DNA of 64,000 nucleotides from Phenylobacterium sp. J367 (lineage in GTDB: Bacteria > Pseudomonadota > Alphaproteobacteria > Caulobacterales > Caulobacteraceae), in the NCBI RefSeq assembly GCF_024699985.1, contig NZ_JAJONA010000001.1, positions 806,001 through 870,000 of the forward strand, in the 5' to 3' direction. A program made the translations under genes and the position numbers. Position 1 is the stretch's first letter, and each line of letters begins with the position of its first letter. The notes below the pieces were generated by a model. The model had not been told where the DNA came from and searched no databases. It saw only the letters and a program-made list of their open reading frames with translations. Shown piece after piece: positions 53,791 to 61,911 of the stretch.

Positions 53791-55581
53791 TCAGGCGTCC
53801 TCCGCCCGCCGCCGGGCGCGGGTCCTGCCGCCGAGCGAGTCGGGGCGGTTCAGCTCCCTTCGATAGGCGTCCCGGCGTTCGTGGATCGAGGCGATGACCA
53901 GCCCCATGGGCACGCCGATCTCCACGAGCAGGGCCTCGGAGAGCTGCAGGCTCGCCTCAACCGTCTCGGGCACCGCGTCGGTGGCCCCCAGTTCATAGAG
54001 ACGCTTGGCGTGGCGGGCGTCACGGGCGCGGACGACGATGGTCAGGTCCGGGCGGAGCGCGCGGGCGGTGGCGACAATGGCCTCGGCGCCTTCCGGGTTG
54101 TCCATGGTGACGACGAGGGCCAGGGCCTCGGCCAGGCCGCAGCGCTGTAGGAACTCCGGCCGTCCCGCGTCGCCGTAGAAGATGAAGTCGCCCGCGCGCC
54201 GGGCCTGCTCGACGATCTTCGGGTCCGATTCGGCGGCCACCCAGGCGATCTCGTGGTTGCCCAGCATCTCGCCGACGAGCCGTCCGACCCGGCCATAGCC
54301 GGCGATCAGCACACGGCGTTCCACCGGGCGCTCCCCTTCGGTCTCGGCGGGCTCGGCCGGCTGCTCGGCCGGCGTGAGCTGCCGCCCGCCGATCTTCAGG
54401 CCGGCCGCCGCCAGGAACGGCACGGCGAACATCGACAGCGTCACCGAGACCAGCACCGCCTCGCCGAGAGTGCGCGGCACGAGGTCCTGCTGCATCGCCT
54501 GGCCGAGGATGACGAAGGCGAACTCGCCGCCGGCGGCGAGCAGCAGGGCGGTCTCCGCGGCGCGGCGGGCCTGCAGGCCGAACAGCCGCGCGAGCCCGAA
54601 CACCACCGCGCCATTGACCAGGATCAGCCCCGCGGCGCCGGCCAGGATCGGCAGCGGCGAAGAGAGCAGGAGGGGCACGTTCAGGCTGATCCCCACAGAC
54701 AGGAAGAACAGGCCGAGCAGCAGGCCCTTGAAGGGCTCGATCACCACCTCGACCTCGTGGCGGTACTCGGTCTCGGCCAGCAGCAGGCCGGCGATGAAGG
54801 CGCCCAGCGCCATGGAGAGACCGGTGAGCGCGCTGACCAGGCCGGCGCCGATCACGACGAGCAGGCAGGCGGCCATGAACAGTTCCTCGCTGCGCGCCTT
54901 GGCCACCGAACGGAGCATCGGCCTGAGCAGCAGCCGGCCGATGACCAGCAGGATCACGACGCCAAGCGCGGCGGTGGCGAAGGAGATGAACAGCTGGGCC
55001 GGGCCGCCCGCCGTGCTGGTGCGCCCGAAGAGGGCCAGCGTCACCAGGATCGGCGCCACCGCCAGGTCCTGGAACAGCAGCACGGAGAAGGTGGTCCGGC
55101 CCGCGACCGCGTGCTGCCGTTTGCTCTCGGTCAGGATCGGCATGACGATGGCGGTGGACGACAGCGAGAGCGCCGCGCCGATCGCCAGCGCGGCCTCAGG
55201 CGGGGCGCCGAACAGCACGGCGACGCCGGCGATCGCCGAAAGGCACAGCGCCACCTGCAGGGCGCCGAGGCCGAACACATACTTCCGCATACGGCGCAGG
55301 CGCTCCCAGGAGAGCTCCAGCCCGATCATGAACAGCAGGAAGACGACCCCGAACTCGGCGAGCTGGGCGACCTCGTCGGCATTGTCGATGGTGACGACCG
55401 ACAGCCAACCCACGTCCTGGGCGAGCCGGCCGAGCACGCCGGGGCCCAGCAGCACGCCGGCGCCCAGGAACCCGAGGATCGGGCTGATCTTCCAGCGGCG
55501 GAACAGCGGCACGACAATGCCGGCGGTCGCCAGGAACAGCACAACGTCCTTATAGGCGCCCGGCTCGACGTGGCCTTCCAT
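53791..55581 (-). CDS. KefB/KefC-type monovalent cation:proton antiporter with TrkA-N domain
   Basis: 596 residues from ATG 55581, which has AAGGAGG upstream. N-terminal CPA2 membrane domain with 12-13 helices (ISPILGFLGAGVLLGPGVLG; LLFQDLAVAPILVTLALFG with the QD ion-binding motif of K+/H+ members) and a C-terminal TrkA-N NAD-binding domain (VERRVLIAGYGRVGRLVGEM; FIFYGDAGRPEFL; VVTMDNPEGAEAIVATARAL). It probably exchanges K+ for H+ under nucleotide or redox control. The QD motif contrasts with the DD of the antiporter at 29.3 kb. An upstream in-frame start is less likely. Confidence 0.92.
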   Translation of the reverse strand: MEGHVEPGAYKDVVLFLATAGIVVPLFRRWKISPILGFLGAGVLLGPGVLGRLAQDVGWLSVVTIDNADEVAQLAEFGVVFLLFMIGLELSWERLRRMRKYVFGLGALQVALCLSAIAGVAVLFGAPPEAALAIGAALSLSSTAIVMPILTESKRQHAVAGRTTFSVLLFQDLAVAPILVTLALFGRTSTAGGPAQLFISFATAALGVVILLVIGRLLLRPMLRSVAKARSEELFMAACLLVVIGAGLVSALTGLSMALGAFIAGLLLAETEYRHEVEVVIEPFKGLLLGLFFLSVGISLNVPLLLSSPLPILAGAAGLILVNGAVVFGLARLFGLQARRAAETALLLAAGGEFAFVILGQAMQQDLVPRTLGEAVLVSVTLSMFAVPFLAAAGLKIGGRQLTPAEQPAEPAETEGERPVERRVLIAGYGRVGRLVGEMLGNHEIAWVAAESDPKIVEQARRAGDFIFYGDAGRPEFLQRCGLAEALALVVTMDNPEGAEAIVATARALRPDLTIVVRARDARHAKRLYELGATDAVPETVEASLQLSEALLVEIGVPMGLVIASIHERRDAYRRELNRPDSLGGRTRARRRAEDA

Positions 55582-55664
55582 TCCCCCTCCTTCGTGCGAC
55601 GAGGCGACTATGGCGCACGGCGGGCGGCTTGAGAAATCCGCTCCACACCGTATTAACCCCCGCC

Positions 55665-55799
55665 ATGGCGTCCGCCCGGTCAATGCGAAGGCCCGCCGCG
55701 GGACGTCCCGTCGCCGCGCTCATCGGCCTGTTCGCGCTCCTGATCCAGGCCCTTGTCCCAGCCGCCCAGCCGCCAAGCGCCGGCCGCCAGCATCATTGA
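55665..55799 (+). CDS. Tiny membrane or secreted protein ahead of the copper chaperone
   Basis: 44 residues: basic start (MASARSMRRPAAGRPVA), hydrophobic segment (ALIGLFALLIQALVPAA) and a short tail ending GRQHH. The stop overlaps a GAGGA that would serve the PCuAC start at 55810, so translation is probably coupled. Resembles the N-terminal part of DUF2946-type small proteins found beside copper genes. It may be a truncated remnant or a real small protein. Confidence 0.45.
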   Translation: MASARSMRRPAAGRPVAALIGLFALLIQALVPAAQPPSAGRQHH

Positions 55800-55809
55800 G
55801 GATCGCGCC

Positions 55810-56269
55810 ATGAAACCCCCTGATCGCCGCCGCCGTCGTGATCGCCACGACCCTCTCCACGCCGGCGCTCGCCCAGGCCGGACTGACCGTCACCCAGGCC
55901 TGGAGCCGCCCCGCCGCGGCGGGGACCACGGGCGCCGGCTTCTTCGCGCTGAAGAATTCGGGCCGCGTGGCCGACGCCCTGGTGGCCGCCGAAAGCCCGG
56001 TCGCCCGCAAGGTCGAGATCCACCGATCCAGCATGACCGGCGGCGTGATGCGGATGAGCAAGCTCGACCGCGTGCCGGCGCCGGCCGGCGGCGAGGTGCT
56101 GTTCGCGCCTGGCGGCTACCACCTGATGCTGATGGGCCTTACCCGCGCGCTCAACCCCGGCGACAAGGTCCCGCTGACCCTCACCTTCGCCAGCGGCGCA
56201 AAGATCAAGACTGAGCTGGCGGTGGGCTCGGGCCAGGGCGCGCCCGCGCGAGACCACAGCCACCACTGA
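55810..56269 (+). CDS. PCu(A)C-family periplasmic copper chaperone (one frameshift)
   Basis: About 152 residues. Removing one C near 55818 restores a signal peptide (MKPLIAAAVVIATTLSTPAL, cleaved near AQA). The copper site is complete in the H(M)xnM...HxM pattern: His/Met in EIHRSSMTGGVMRM and HLM in FAPGGYHLMLMGL. The C-terminus adds a His-rich DHSHH. Delivers Cu(I) in the periplasm, for example to cytochrome oxidase. Follows the tiny membrane-protein gene by 10 bases. Confidence 0.9.
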
Positions 56270-56310
56270 TGGCGGAGCGGTCGCGCGGTCCGTAGGCGTC
56301 GCCGGATATT

Positions 56311-56328
56311 TTTGACACATCTGTCAAA
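56311..56328. promoter_or_regulatory. Operator-like palindrome, copy 1
   Basis: TTTGACACATCTGTCAAA, 7-bp perfect arms with a 4-base spacer, 41 bases after the PCuAC stop. A near-identical dyad occurs at 56571-56588. Confidence 0.55.
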
Positions 56329-56352
56329 CGGGCGGGTGCGCGCAAAAGAATT

Positions 56353-56430
56353 GGCCCGCCAGGGGGATAATCCTGGCGGGCCATCTTTGAGCAGTCGCTC
56401 GAATGAGCGGGCGTTTCCTCCCGAAACGCC
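56353..56430. terminator. Cluster of three hairpins
   Basis: GGCCCGCCAGG / CCTGGCGGGCC (56353-56382, 11 bp), CGCTC GAAT GAGCG (56396-56409), and GGCGTTTC / GAAACGCC (56410-56430, 8 bp). The first probably terminates the two convergent transcripts. The tight row of stems could also be a structured RNA. Confidence 0.55.
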
Positions 56431-56570
56431 GGAGACCTCAGGACTGATGCCTTCATGTCTCTCGCCAGATGACAAAACGGCAATTTCCTGCCCGAGTCAA
56501 CGGGCCGAAACGCCGTTCCGGGCAAGGGTTGATCAGAATTTCGCGAGGAATCCCAAAATTTACGGCGTCT

Positions 56571-56588
56571 TTTGACAGAACCGTCAAA
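56571..56588. promoter_or_regulatory. Operator-like palindrome, copy 2
   Basis: TTTGACAGAACCGTCAAA, the same arms and spacing as copy 1, overlapping the hisG stop codon (56584-56586). Confidence 0.55.
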
Positions 56589-57534
56589 GAACTTGTTTTG
56601 CCAGTTCGTTATACGCCGGACAGTCCACTTCGTGGACGAAATCCGGCCGCGAGGCTGTTACCGGTCCCATTCCGGCCGCGGTCAGCGCTGTCGCCGCACT
56701 GGCGATCTGGGAGGCTGCGACCAGCAGACCGTTGGGCCGACGCGACGCCCCCGCCGCCACCAGCGCATCCACGACGGCGGCCTCGGCCTGGTCCCCGACG
56801 ATGGCCAGATAAGGGTGGCGCTGCGGAGCGCGCTGGCCCGGGCTTCCGCGACGCGGAGCAGACGCTCGGCCGCCGAAAGCTGGGTCCTCGTCCAGCCGGC
56901 GCGCAGGCTCGCCGCCAGTTGGGCCTGGCTCCTGAGGATCACCCCGTCGGCCAGGGTCTTCAGTCCGTTGGCCTGCAACGTTGCGCCCGTGGTGGTGATG
57001 TCGACCACGAGTTCGGCTGCGCCCGAGGCCGGCGCGCCCTCGGTGGCGCCCGCCCGATTCGACGATCCGGTAGTCGGCGACGCCGTGCCGGGCGAAGAAC
57101 GCCCGCGTTTGGGCCAGGTACTTGGTGGCGACCCGCATCCGCCGGCCGGTGCGAGCCAAGTAGTCGTGGGCCACCTCCTCGAGGTCGGCCATGGTGTCCA
57201 CGTCGAGCCAGCTCTTCGGCGCGGCCACCACCAGGTCGGCCCGGCCGAAGCCCAGCGCGCGCAGCAGCAGGATCCGGCCGTCCAGCTCGCCCTGCTCGCG
57301 CAGCAGGTCCTCGCCGGTGACGCCCAGGTGGACCTCGCCCGCGGAAAGGGCGTCGGCGATGTCGCCGGCCGACAGCAGCCGAACCTGACAGCCCGGCACG
57401 CCCTTCAGCTCGGCGAGGTAGCCGCGCGCGCCGCCGCTCACCTGCAGCGGCACGCCGCAATCGGCCAGCCAGGCCTCGACCTGCTCCTTGAGCCGGCCCT
57501 TCGACGGGATGGCGAAGATCAGGGGATCGCTCAT
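56584..57534 (-). CDS. hisG: ATP phosphoribosyltransferase, catalytic subunit (two frameshifts)
   Basis: First step of histidine biosynthesis. About 316 residues, the long form with a C-terminal domain. Start [15 protein letters not shown] is the family N-terminus, and the PRPP-binding region is [16 protein letters not shown]. One extra G near 57053 and one missing base near 56825 break the frame. Repair gives [20 protein letters not shown] and [20 protein letters not shown]. The ATG overlaps the hisZ stop by four bases. It is the last gene of hisS-hisZ-hisG. Confidence 0.88.
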   Translation of the reverse strand: MSDPLIFAIPSKGRLKEQVEAWLADCGVPLQVSGGARGYLAELKGVPGCQVRLLSAGDIADALSAGEVHLGVTGEDLLREQGELDGRILLLRALGFGRADLVVAAPKSWLDVDTMADLEEVAHDYLARTGRRMRVATKYLAQTRAFFARHGVADYRIVESGGRHRGRAGLGRSRTRGRHHHHGRNVAGQRTEDPGRRGDPQEPGPTGGEPARRLDEDPAFGGRASAPRRGSPGQRAPQRHPYLAIVGDQAEAAVVDALVAAGASRRPNGLLVAASQIASAATALTAAGMGPVTASRPDFVHEVDCPAYNELAKQVL

Positions 57535-58656
57535 GCCTCGCCTCCCGCCCAGGCCCGCCAGGGCCGGACCATGCAGCCCACGGCGCGGGCGTCGGCCGCC
57601 CCGCCCAGCCGGGCGAGCAGCGTGTCGTAGCGGCCGCCCACGGCCACCGGCCGGTCGGCGCCGAGCGCGTCGCTGCGCACCTCGAAGGTGAGGCCGTCGT
57701 AGTATTCGAAGGCGTGGCCGAGGGCCGGGGCGAAGCGGAGGCGTTCCGCCGGCGCCGCCAGCGCCTTCAGCCGCGCGTCCCAGCCGGCGAGCGCGGCGGC
57801 GAGGGCGGGCGCCGTGTCGCCGGCCAGCGCCCGCACCTTGGCGAGGCCGGCCGCGGGCGCGTCGGAGATGGCCATGAACTCGCGGATCGCGGCGGCCTGG
57901 CCCTCGGTGAGCGCCGGGGCCGAGGCGGCCTCGGCCTTGCGGACGAGGCGGGCGGCGATCTCGGCGGGGCCGCGGCCGCCGACGGGCTCGACGCCGGCCA
58001 GGGCCCAGACCTCCTGCAGCAGGGTCGCGGCCTGGGCCTCGGTGAGCCCGGCCAGCATTCCGGCGAGCTGCGAACCCTCCGTCGGTTCGGACGCGCCGGT
58101 GCGCGCCAGCTCGGCCTGCAGCAGCCGCGGACGGCCCGCCACCCGCTTCAGCCGCGCGGCGACGCCGGCCGGCAAACCCAGGCTCTCGATGAAGGCGGCG
58201 AACAGCGCCACGTCGCCGAGCCACAGCGTCAGGTCCTTTGCGGCCGCCGGCCTCCGCCGCGCGCCAGGCCAGGCTGGTCGCCTCGACGTCGGGAGTCAGG
58301 GTGTCGGAGCCGCCCTTGGCGAACAGCTCCAGGCCCACCTGCAGGAACTCCTCCGCCCGGTCGGCGTCCGGCGAGGCGCGGAAGGCCGGCCCCTCGTAGA
58401 AGTAGCGCCCTTCGCCATTGCCAGCCTCGATGTGCCGGCGCGCGATGGCGACGGTGAAGTCCGGGCGCAGGCAGGCTTCGGTTCCGCCCTCCGACTGGAC
58501 CACGAAGAGCCTGGCCCGCATGGCCTCGCCGGCCAGGTCGAGCATCAGGCCGAGCGGCTGCAGCAGCGGCGCATCGGCGGCGCTCGCCCCCGCCCCAGCC
58601 AGAGGCGCGCGGATCGCGGCCAGCGCATCCGCCGGAACGGGCGGCTCGGTCCTCAT
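57531..58656 (-). CDS. hisZ: ATP phosphoribosyltransferase regulatory subunit (one frameshift)
   Basis: HisRS-like protein without tRNA-charging role that forms a complex with HisG and confers histidine feedback. About 374 residues after removing one G near 58243 (EAGAAKDLTLWLGDVALF). Class II synthetase-like segments: QPLGLMLDLAGEAMRARLFV, RPDFTVAIAR, and near the end YYDGLTFEVRS with AVGGRYDTLLARLG. It overlaps hisS and hisG by four bases on each side. HisZ usually accompanies short HisG, so its pairing here with a roughly 316-residue HisG is worth noting. Confidence 0.85.
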
Positions 58657-60123
58657 GAGCCGGCGTCCAGGATCTTGCGGACCGTAGCCACCAGTTCGGA
58701 CCGCGCCACGGTCTGCTGGCCCGGCCGCTGCTCGCGCCATTCGGCGTTGTCGGTGACCTTGCGGGACAGTTCGCGGCCGAGGTCGAGGTCCTTGATGGTG
58801 ACGGTCCCGGCCTTCAGCTCGTCCTCGCCGACGATCACGGCGGCGGGCGAGAGGCGCCGGTCGGCGTACTTCATCTGCGCCTTCATGCCGGACTGGCCGA
58901 GGTAGACCTCCGCCGGGATGCCCGCAGCGCGCAGCTCGCCGGCGACCGCGAAATAGTCGGCCATCAGGGCCTGGTCGAAGACGATGACCACCACCGGGCC
59001 GCGGACCTGGGCCGTGAGGTCGCGGTTCGCCGCCCGGAGCGCCGCCGCCAGCCGCGAGACGCCGAAGGAGAAGCCGGTGGCGGGCGTCCGCTCGCCGGTG
59101 AAGCGGGCCACCAGGTCGTCGTAGCGGCCGCCGCCGCCTACCGAGCCGAAGCGCATCGGCTGGCCCTTCTCGTCCAGGGTGGAGAGCAGCAGCTCGGCCT
59201 CGAAGACGGGACCCGTGTAGTACTCCAGCCCGCGCACCACCGAGGGGTCGATCAGCGCCCGGTCGGGGCCGACGCCCAGGCCGGTGAGCGCCGCGTCGAT
59301 GGCGGCGAGCTCGGCCAGGCCCGCGTCGCCTTCTTCCGAGCCGCCGACGACATTGGCGAGCGCGTCGAGGGTCTCGCGCCGCCCGCCGACGCCGGCGGCG
59401 GTGAAGGCCAGGACCCGCTCGGCGGCGGCCGCGTTCAGGCCCGCGCCCTTGGTGAAGGCGCCGGACTCGTCCTTGCGGCCTTCGCCCAGCAGCAGCCGCA
59501 CCCCGTCAGGGCCGAGCCTGTCGAGCTTGTCGACCGCACGCAGCACGCCGAGCTTCTGGCCCTCGTCGGTGACGCCGGCCGCGGTCATCAGCCCGTTCAG
59601 GAGCTTGCGGTTGTTGATCTTCAGGATCGCCGAGCCGGACGGCAGGCCGGCGGCCTCCAGGCCCTGGGCCGCCATGGCGATGATCTCGGCGTCGGCCTCG
59701 GGCCGCGCGGAGCCCACGGTGTCGGCGTCGCACTGGGTGAACTCGCGGAAGCGGCCCGGCCCCGGCTTCTCGTTCCGCCACACGGTCCCGAAGGCATAGC
59801 GGCGGAAGGGCTTGGGCAGGGTCTCCCAGTTCTGGGCGGCGAACCGGGCGAGCGGCGCGGTGAGGTCGTAGCGCAGCGCCATCCACTGCTCGTCGTCGTC
59901 CTGCAGGGCGAAGACGCCCTCGTTGGGGCGGTCGGCGTCGGGGGAGGAACTTGCCGAGCGCATCGGCATATTCGAACGCACCGGTCTCAAGCCGCTCGAA
60001 GCCGTAGCGCTCATAGATGGCGGACACCGCGTCCAGGATGGCGCGCTCGGCGGCGAGGTCGCGGGCGCGGCGGTCGACGAAGCCGCGCGGGGCGCGCGCC
60101 TCGGGGCGGACGGGATCGGTCAT
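58653..60123 (-). CDS. hisS: Histidyl-tRNA synthetase (one frameshift)
   Basis: Charges tRNA-His. 489 residues after deleting one C from CCCCC near 59945 (GKFLPDADRPNEGVF). Class II motif 2 is FRRYAFGTVWRNEKPGPGRF, followed by EFTQCDADTVG. The HisA-type motif is VVRGLEYYTG, and motif 3 is ATGFSFGVSRLAAAL. A C-terminal anticodon-binding domain follows (VVIVFDQALMADYF onward). First gene of the hisS-hisZ-hisG unit, downstream of a His-rich leader peptide, which fits control by charged tRNA-His. Confidence 0.95.
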
Positions 60124-60261
60124 GGCGCGCGCTTAGCCTCTCGGGGCAGCGGGCTCAAGGAAGGAAGGCGCATACTCGGGTCCTCAGGTCTCGGAGAGGA
60201 CGGAGCTGCAAGCAAATGCCCTGGCCCCGTCCGGTTCGGCGGGGCTGCAGGTGCGGTCGCG
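60124..60261 (-). promoter_or_regulatory. Candidate his attenuator region (alternative hairpins)
   Basis: Between the leader peptide stop and hisS the minus-strand RNA can form GCCCCG/CGGGGC (60245-60240 with 60229-60224), GGACGGGGC/GCTCCGTCC (60232-60224 with 60206-60198), and GTCCTC/GAGGAC (60201-60196 with 60185-60180). Each stem shares bases with the next, so only alternating stems can form together. There is no T-run after the last stem, so the final effect (termination or hidden ribosome site) is open. Confidence 0.55.
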
Positions 60262-60339
60262 TCAGGCCAGACGATCCCGGACCGAGCCCTCGCGGGTCGG
60301 ATGGTGGTGGTGGCCGTGATGGTGCGCGACGCGGGTCAT
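60262..60339 (-). CDS. hisL: Histidine-rich leader peptide of the hisS-hisZ-hisG operon
   Basis: 25-codon open frame beginning MTRVA followed by three His, one Gly and four His, then PTREGSVRDRLA and TGA. Seven His codons within eight lie upstream of a histidine-biosynthesis and histidyl-tRNA synthetase operon on the same strand, 138 bases before hisS. This is the arrangement of his attenuators, in which ribosomes stall at His codons when charged tRNA-His is scarce. A promoter ends about 10 bases before the ATG, so the message would be nearly leaderless. The peptide is read directly; the regulatory role is inferred. Confidence 0.75.
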   Translation of the reverse strand: MTRVAHHHGHHHHPTREGSVRDRLA

Positions 60340-60348
60340 CGGGGCGGG

Positions 60349-60377
60349 CCTATAGCGGAGCCGGCGGCCTCTGTCAT
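60349..60377 (-). promoter_or_regulatory. Promoter of the his leader/operon
   Basis: On the minus strand ATGACA (60377-60372), exactly 17 bases, then TATAGG (60354-60349). The transcript would start near 60342, 2-4 bases before the leader-peptide ATG. Confidence 0.6.
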
Positions 60378-60378
60378 C

Positions 60379-60422
60379 CGCGTAACGCGCTCTTGGATTT
60401 CGTCGCGTAACGCGCGTTACGC
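60379..60422. promoter_or_regulatory. TetR-type operator region between his operon and P450 gene
   Basis: CGCGTAACGCG occurs at 60379-60389 and again at 60404-60414. The second is part of the perfect 18-bp palindrome GCGTAACGCGCGTTACGC (60405-60422). It lies 15 bases before the P450 Shine-Dalgarno and just upstream of the his -35. GTAACGCGCGTTAC-type dyads are typical TetR-family sites. Confidence 0.6.
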
Positions 60423-60447
60423 TCGCGGAAAGCTCCGGGAGGACGCC

Positions 60448-61796
60448 ATGCAGCTCGTCAGCGACACCATCGAGACCACCTATCGGACGGGCCACAAGTA
60501 TCCGGCGATCTACCCGCCGAGCGCCGCCGAGCTGTGGAATCCCGAGCGCTTCACCCACGGTCCGCCGCTCGACGACCTCGCCCGCCTGCGCCGCGAGGCC
60601 CCGTCGCCTGGAACGCCGAGCCGAACGACCGGCCGGGCTTCTGGTCGGTCACCCGCTACGAGGACGTCATGCGGGTGAACAGCGACTACGAGACCTTCTC
60701 CTCCCAGAAGGGCGGCATCCTGATGCATCACCAGAAATCGGAGATGCAGCTCGCCCGGGCGTCGCTGGACGCCATGATCACGCTGGACGCCCCGCTGCAC
60801 ATGCAGCTCCGCCGCGAACACATGCCCTATTTCACCCCGCCTACCTGCGCGGGCTGCAGGGCAAGGTGGAGGCGGAGGTCACCCGCCTGCTCGACGCCAT
60901 GGCGCCGCTCGGCAAGTGCGACCTGGTGCCGATGCTCTCGGCGCAGCTGCCGCTCTTCACCCTTTGCGAGATCCTCGGCGTGCCGCAGGAGGACCGGCCG
61001 AAGTTCCTGCACTGGATGCACTTCCTGGAGATGGCCAACTCCTTCGCCGCCGAACGCGCGGCGCAGGCGGGCGGCAACGTGGGAGGCGCTGGCGGCCGAG
61101 CTGCCGCCCGAGGCCAAGATGTTCCTCGACGCCTTCACCGCCGCGGTCCAGGAGATGTTCGAGTACGGCCGGACCATCCTGCACAAGCGCCGGCTGGACC
61201 CCCAGCCCGACCTGCTGAGCGCCATCGCCCGGGCCCAGGTGGACGGGGAATTCCTGGCCGACGAGTACCTCGACGGCTCCTGGCTGCTGATCGTCTTCGC
61301 CGGCAACGACACCACGCGGAACACCATCTCCGGGGCGATGGAACTGCTGACGACGTTCCCGGACCAGAAGGCCAAGCTTCTCGCCAACCCCGGCCTGATG
61401 CCGGGCGCCGTCAACGAGATCATCCGCATGGTGAGTCCGGTGCTCTACATGCGCCGTACGGCCACCAAGGACGTTGAGGTCGCCGGCCAGCGGATCGCCG
61501 AGGGCGAAAAGGTGATCATGTACTACTGCTCGGCCAACCGGGACGAGGCGATGTTCCCCGATCCCGACCGCTTCGACATCGAGCGGCCCAACGCCGACAA
61601 GCACATCGCTTTCGGGTACGGCCCGCACACCTGCATCGGCAAGCAGGTCGCCAAGCTGCAGCTCGAGGCGGTCTATCGCCAGCTCCTGGCCCGCTTCCCG
61701 GACATCCGCCAGGCCGGCCCGAAGGACGTGGCGCCGAACAACTTCGTCTATGCGATCCGGTCCATGCCGGTGGAATTCACGCCGGAAGCAAAATAA
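60448..61796 (+). CDS. Cytochrome P450 (three frameshifts)
   Basis: Cytosolic haem monooxygenase, about 449 residues. Motifs: I-helix oxygen-binding LIVFAGNDTTRNT, ExxR in VNEIIRMVSP, haem loop FGYGPHTCIGKQVA with the Cys ligand. Two missing bases (near 60604 and 60838) and one extra (near 61081) break the frame. Repair gives REAPVAWNAEPNDRPGFW, YFTPAYLRGLQGKVEAEV and WEALAAELPPEAKMF. Similar bacterial P450s (CYP125/CYP142-like or linalool/steroid types) act on terpenes or sterols, but the substrate is unknown and no ferredoxin partner is adjacent. A TetR-type palindrome precedes it; GGGAGGA is the ribosome site. Confidence 0.88.
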
Positions 61797-61801
61797 CACC
61801 G

Positions 61802-61905
61802 CTCATCCCGGCGAAAGCCGGGATCCAAGCTGCCTCTCCGAATGGACTGCGGCTCCAGGCGACCGGATGCCGATTGGACCCCGGCTTTCGCCGGGGTGAG
61901 CGGCA
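61802..61905. repeat. Palindromic repeat, family F, between P450 and pgi
   Basis: CCCGGCGAAAGCCGGGATCC near the left end and CCCCGGCTTTCGCCGGGG near the right end, in inverted orientation. Each half is itself a hairpin. CCCGGCTTTCGCCGGG units are widespread in alphaproteobacterial intergenic DNA. Here it also separates two convergent genes and may terminate both. Confidence 0.8.
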
Positions 61906-61911
61906 TTTGGA

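Larger units (their letters stand above)
56270..56583. other. Intergenic region with twin palindromes and hairpins
   Basis: 314 bases between the copper chaperone and hisG (convergent). No convincing gene; one 87-codon frame crosses the hairpins and is unlikely. Contents: two TTTGACA-N4-YGTCAAA dyads near the ends and a cluster of three hairpins (56353-56430). Confidence 0.6.

Noticed and set aside
53404..53866. Overlapping small frames on both strands upstream of the OmpA gene
   Set aside because: No ribosome site, Arg/Ser-rich translations, and mutual overlap. Kept only as an unexplained gap.
56312..56575. 87-codon plus-strand frame between PCuAC and hisG
   Set aside because: It runs through the strong hairpins and both palindromes and has no ribosome site.
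58653..61796. hisS and the P450 gene as pseudogenes
   Set aside because: hisS is essential and all motifs are intact on either side of single-base run errors. The same error type occurs all over the window.
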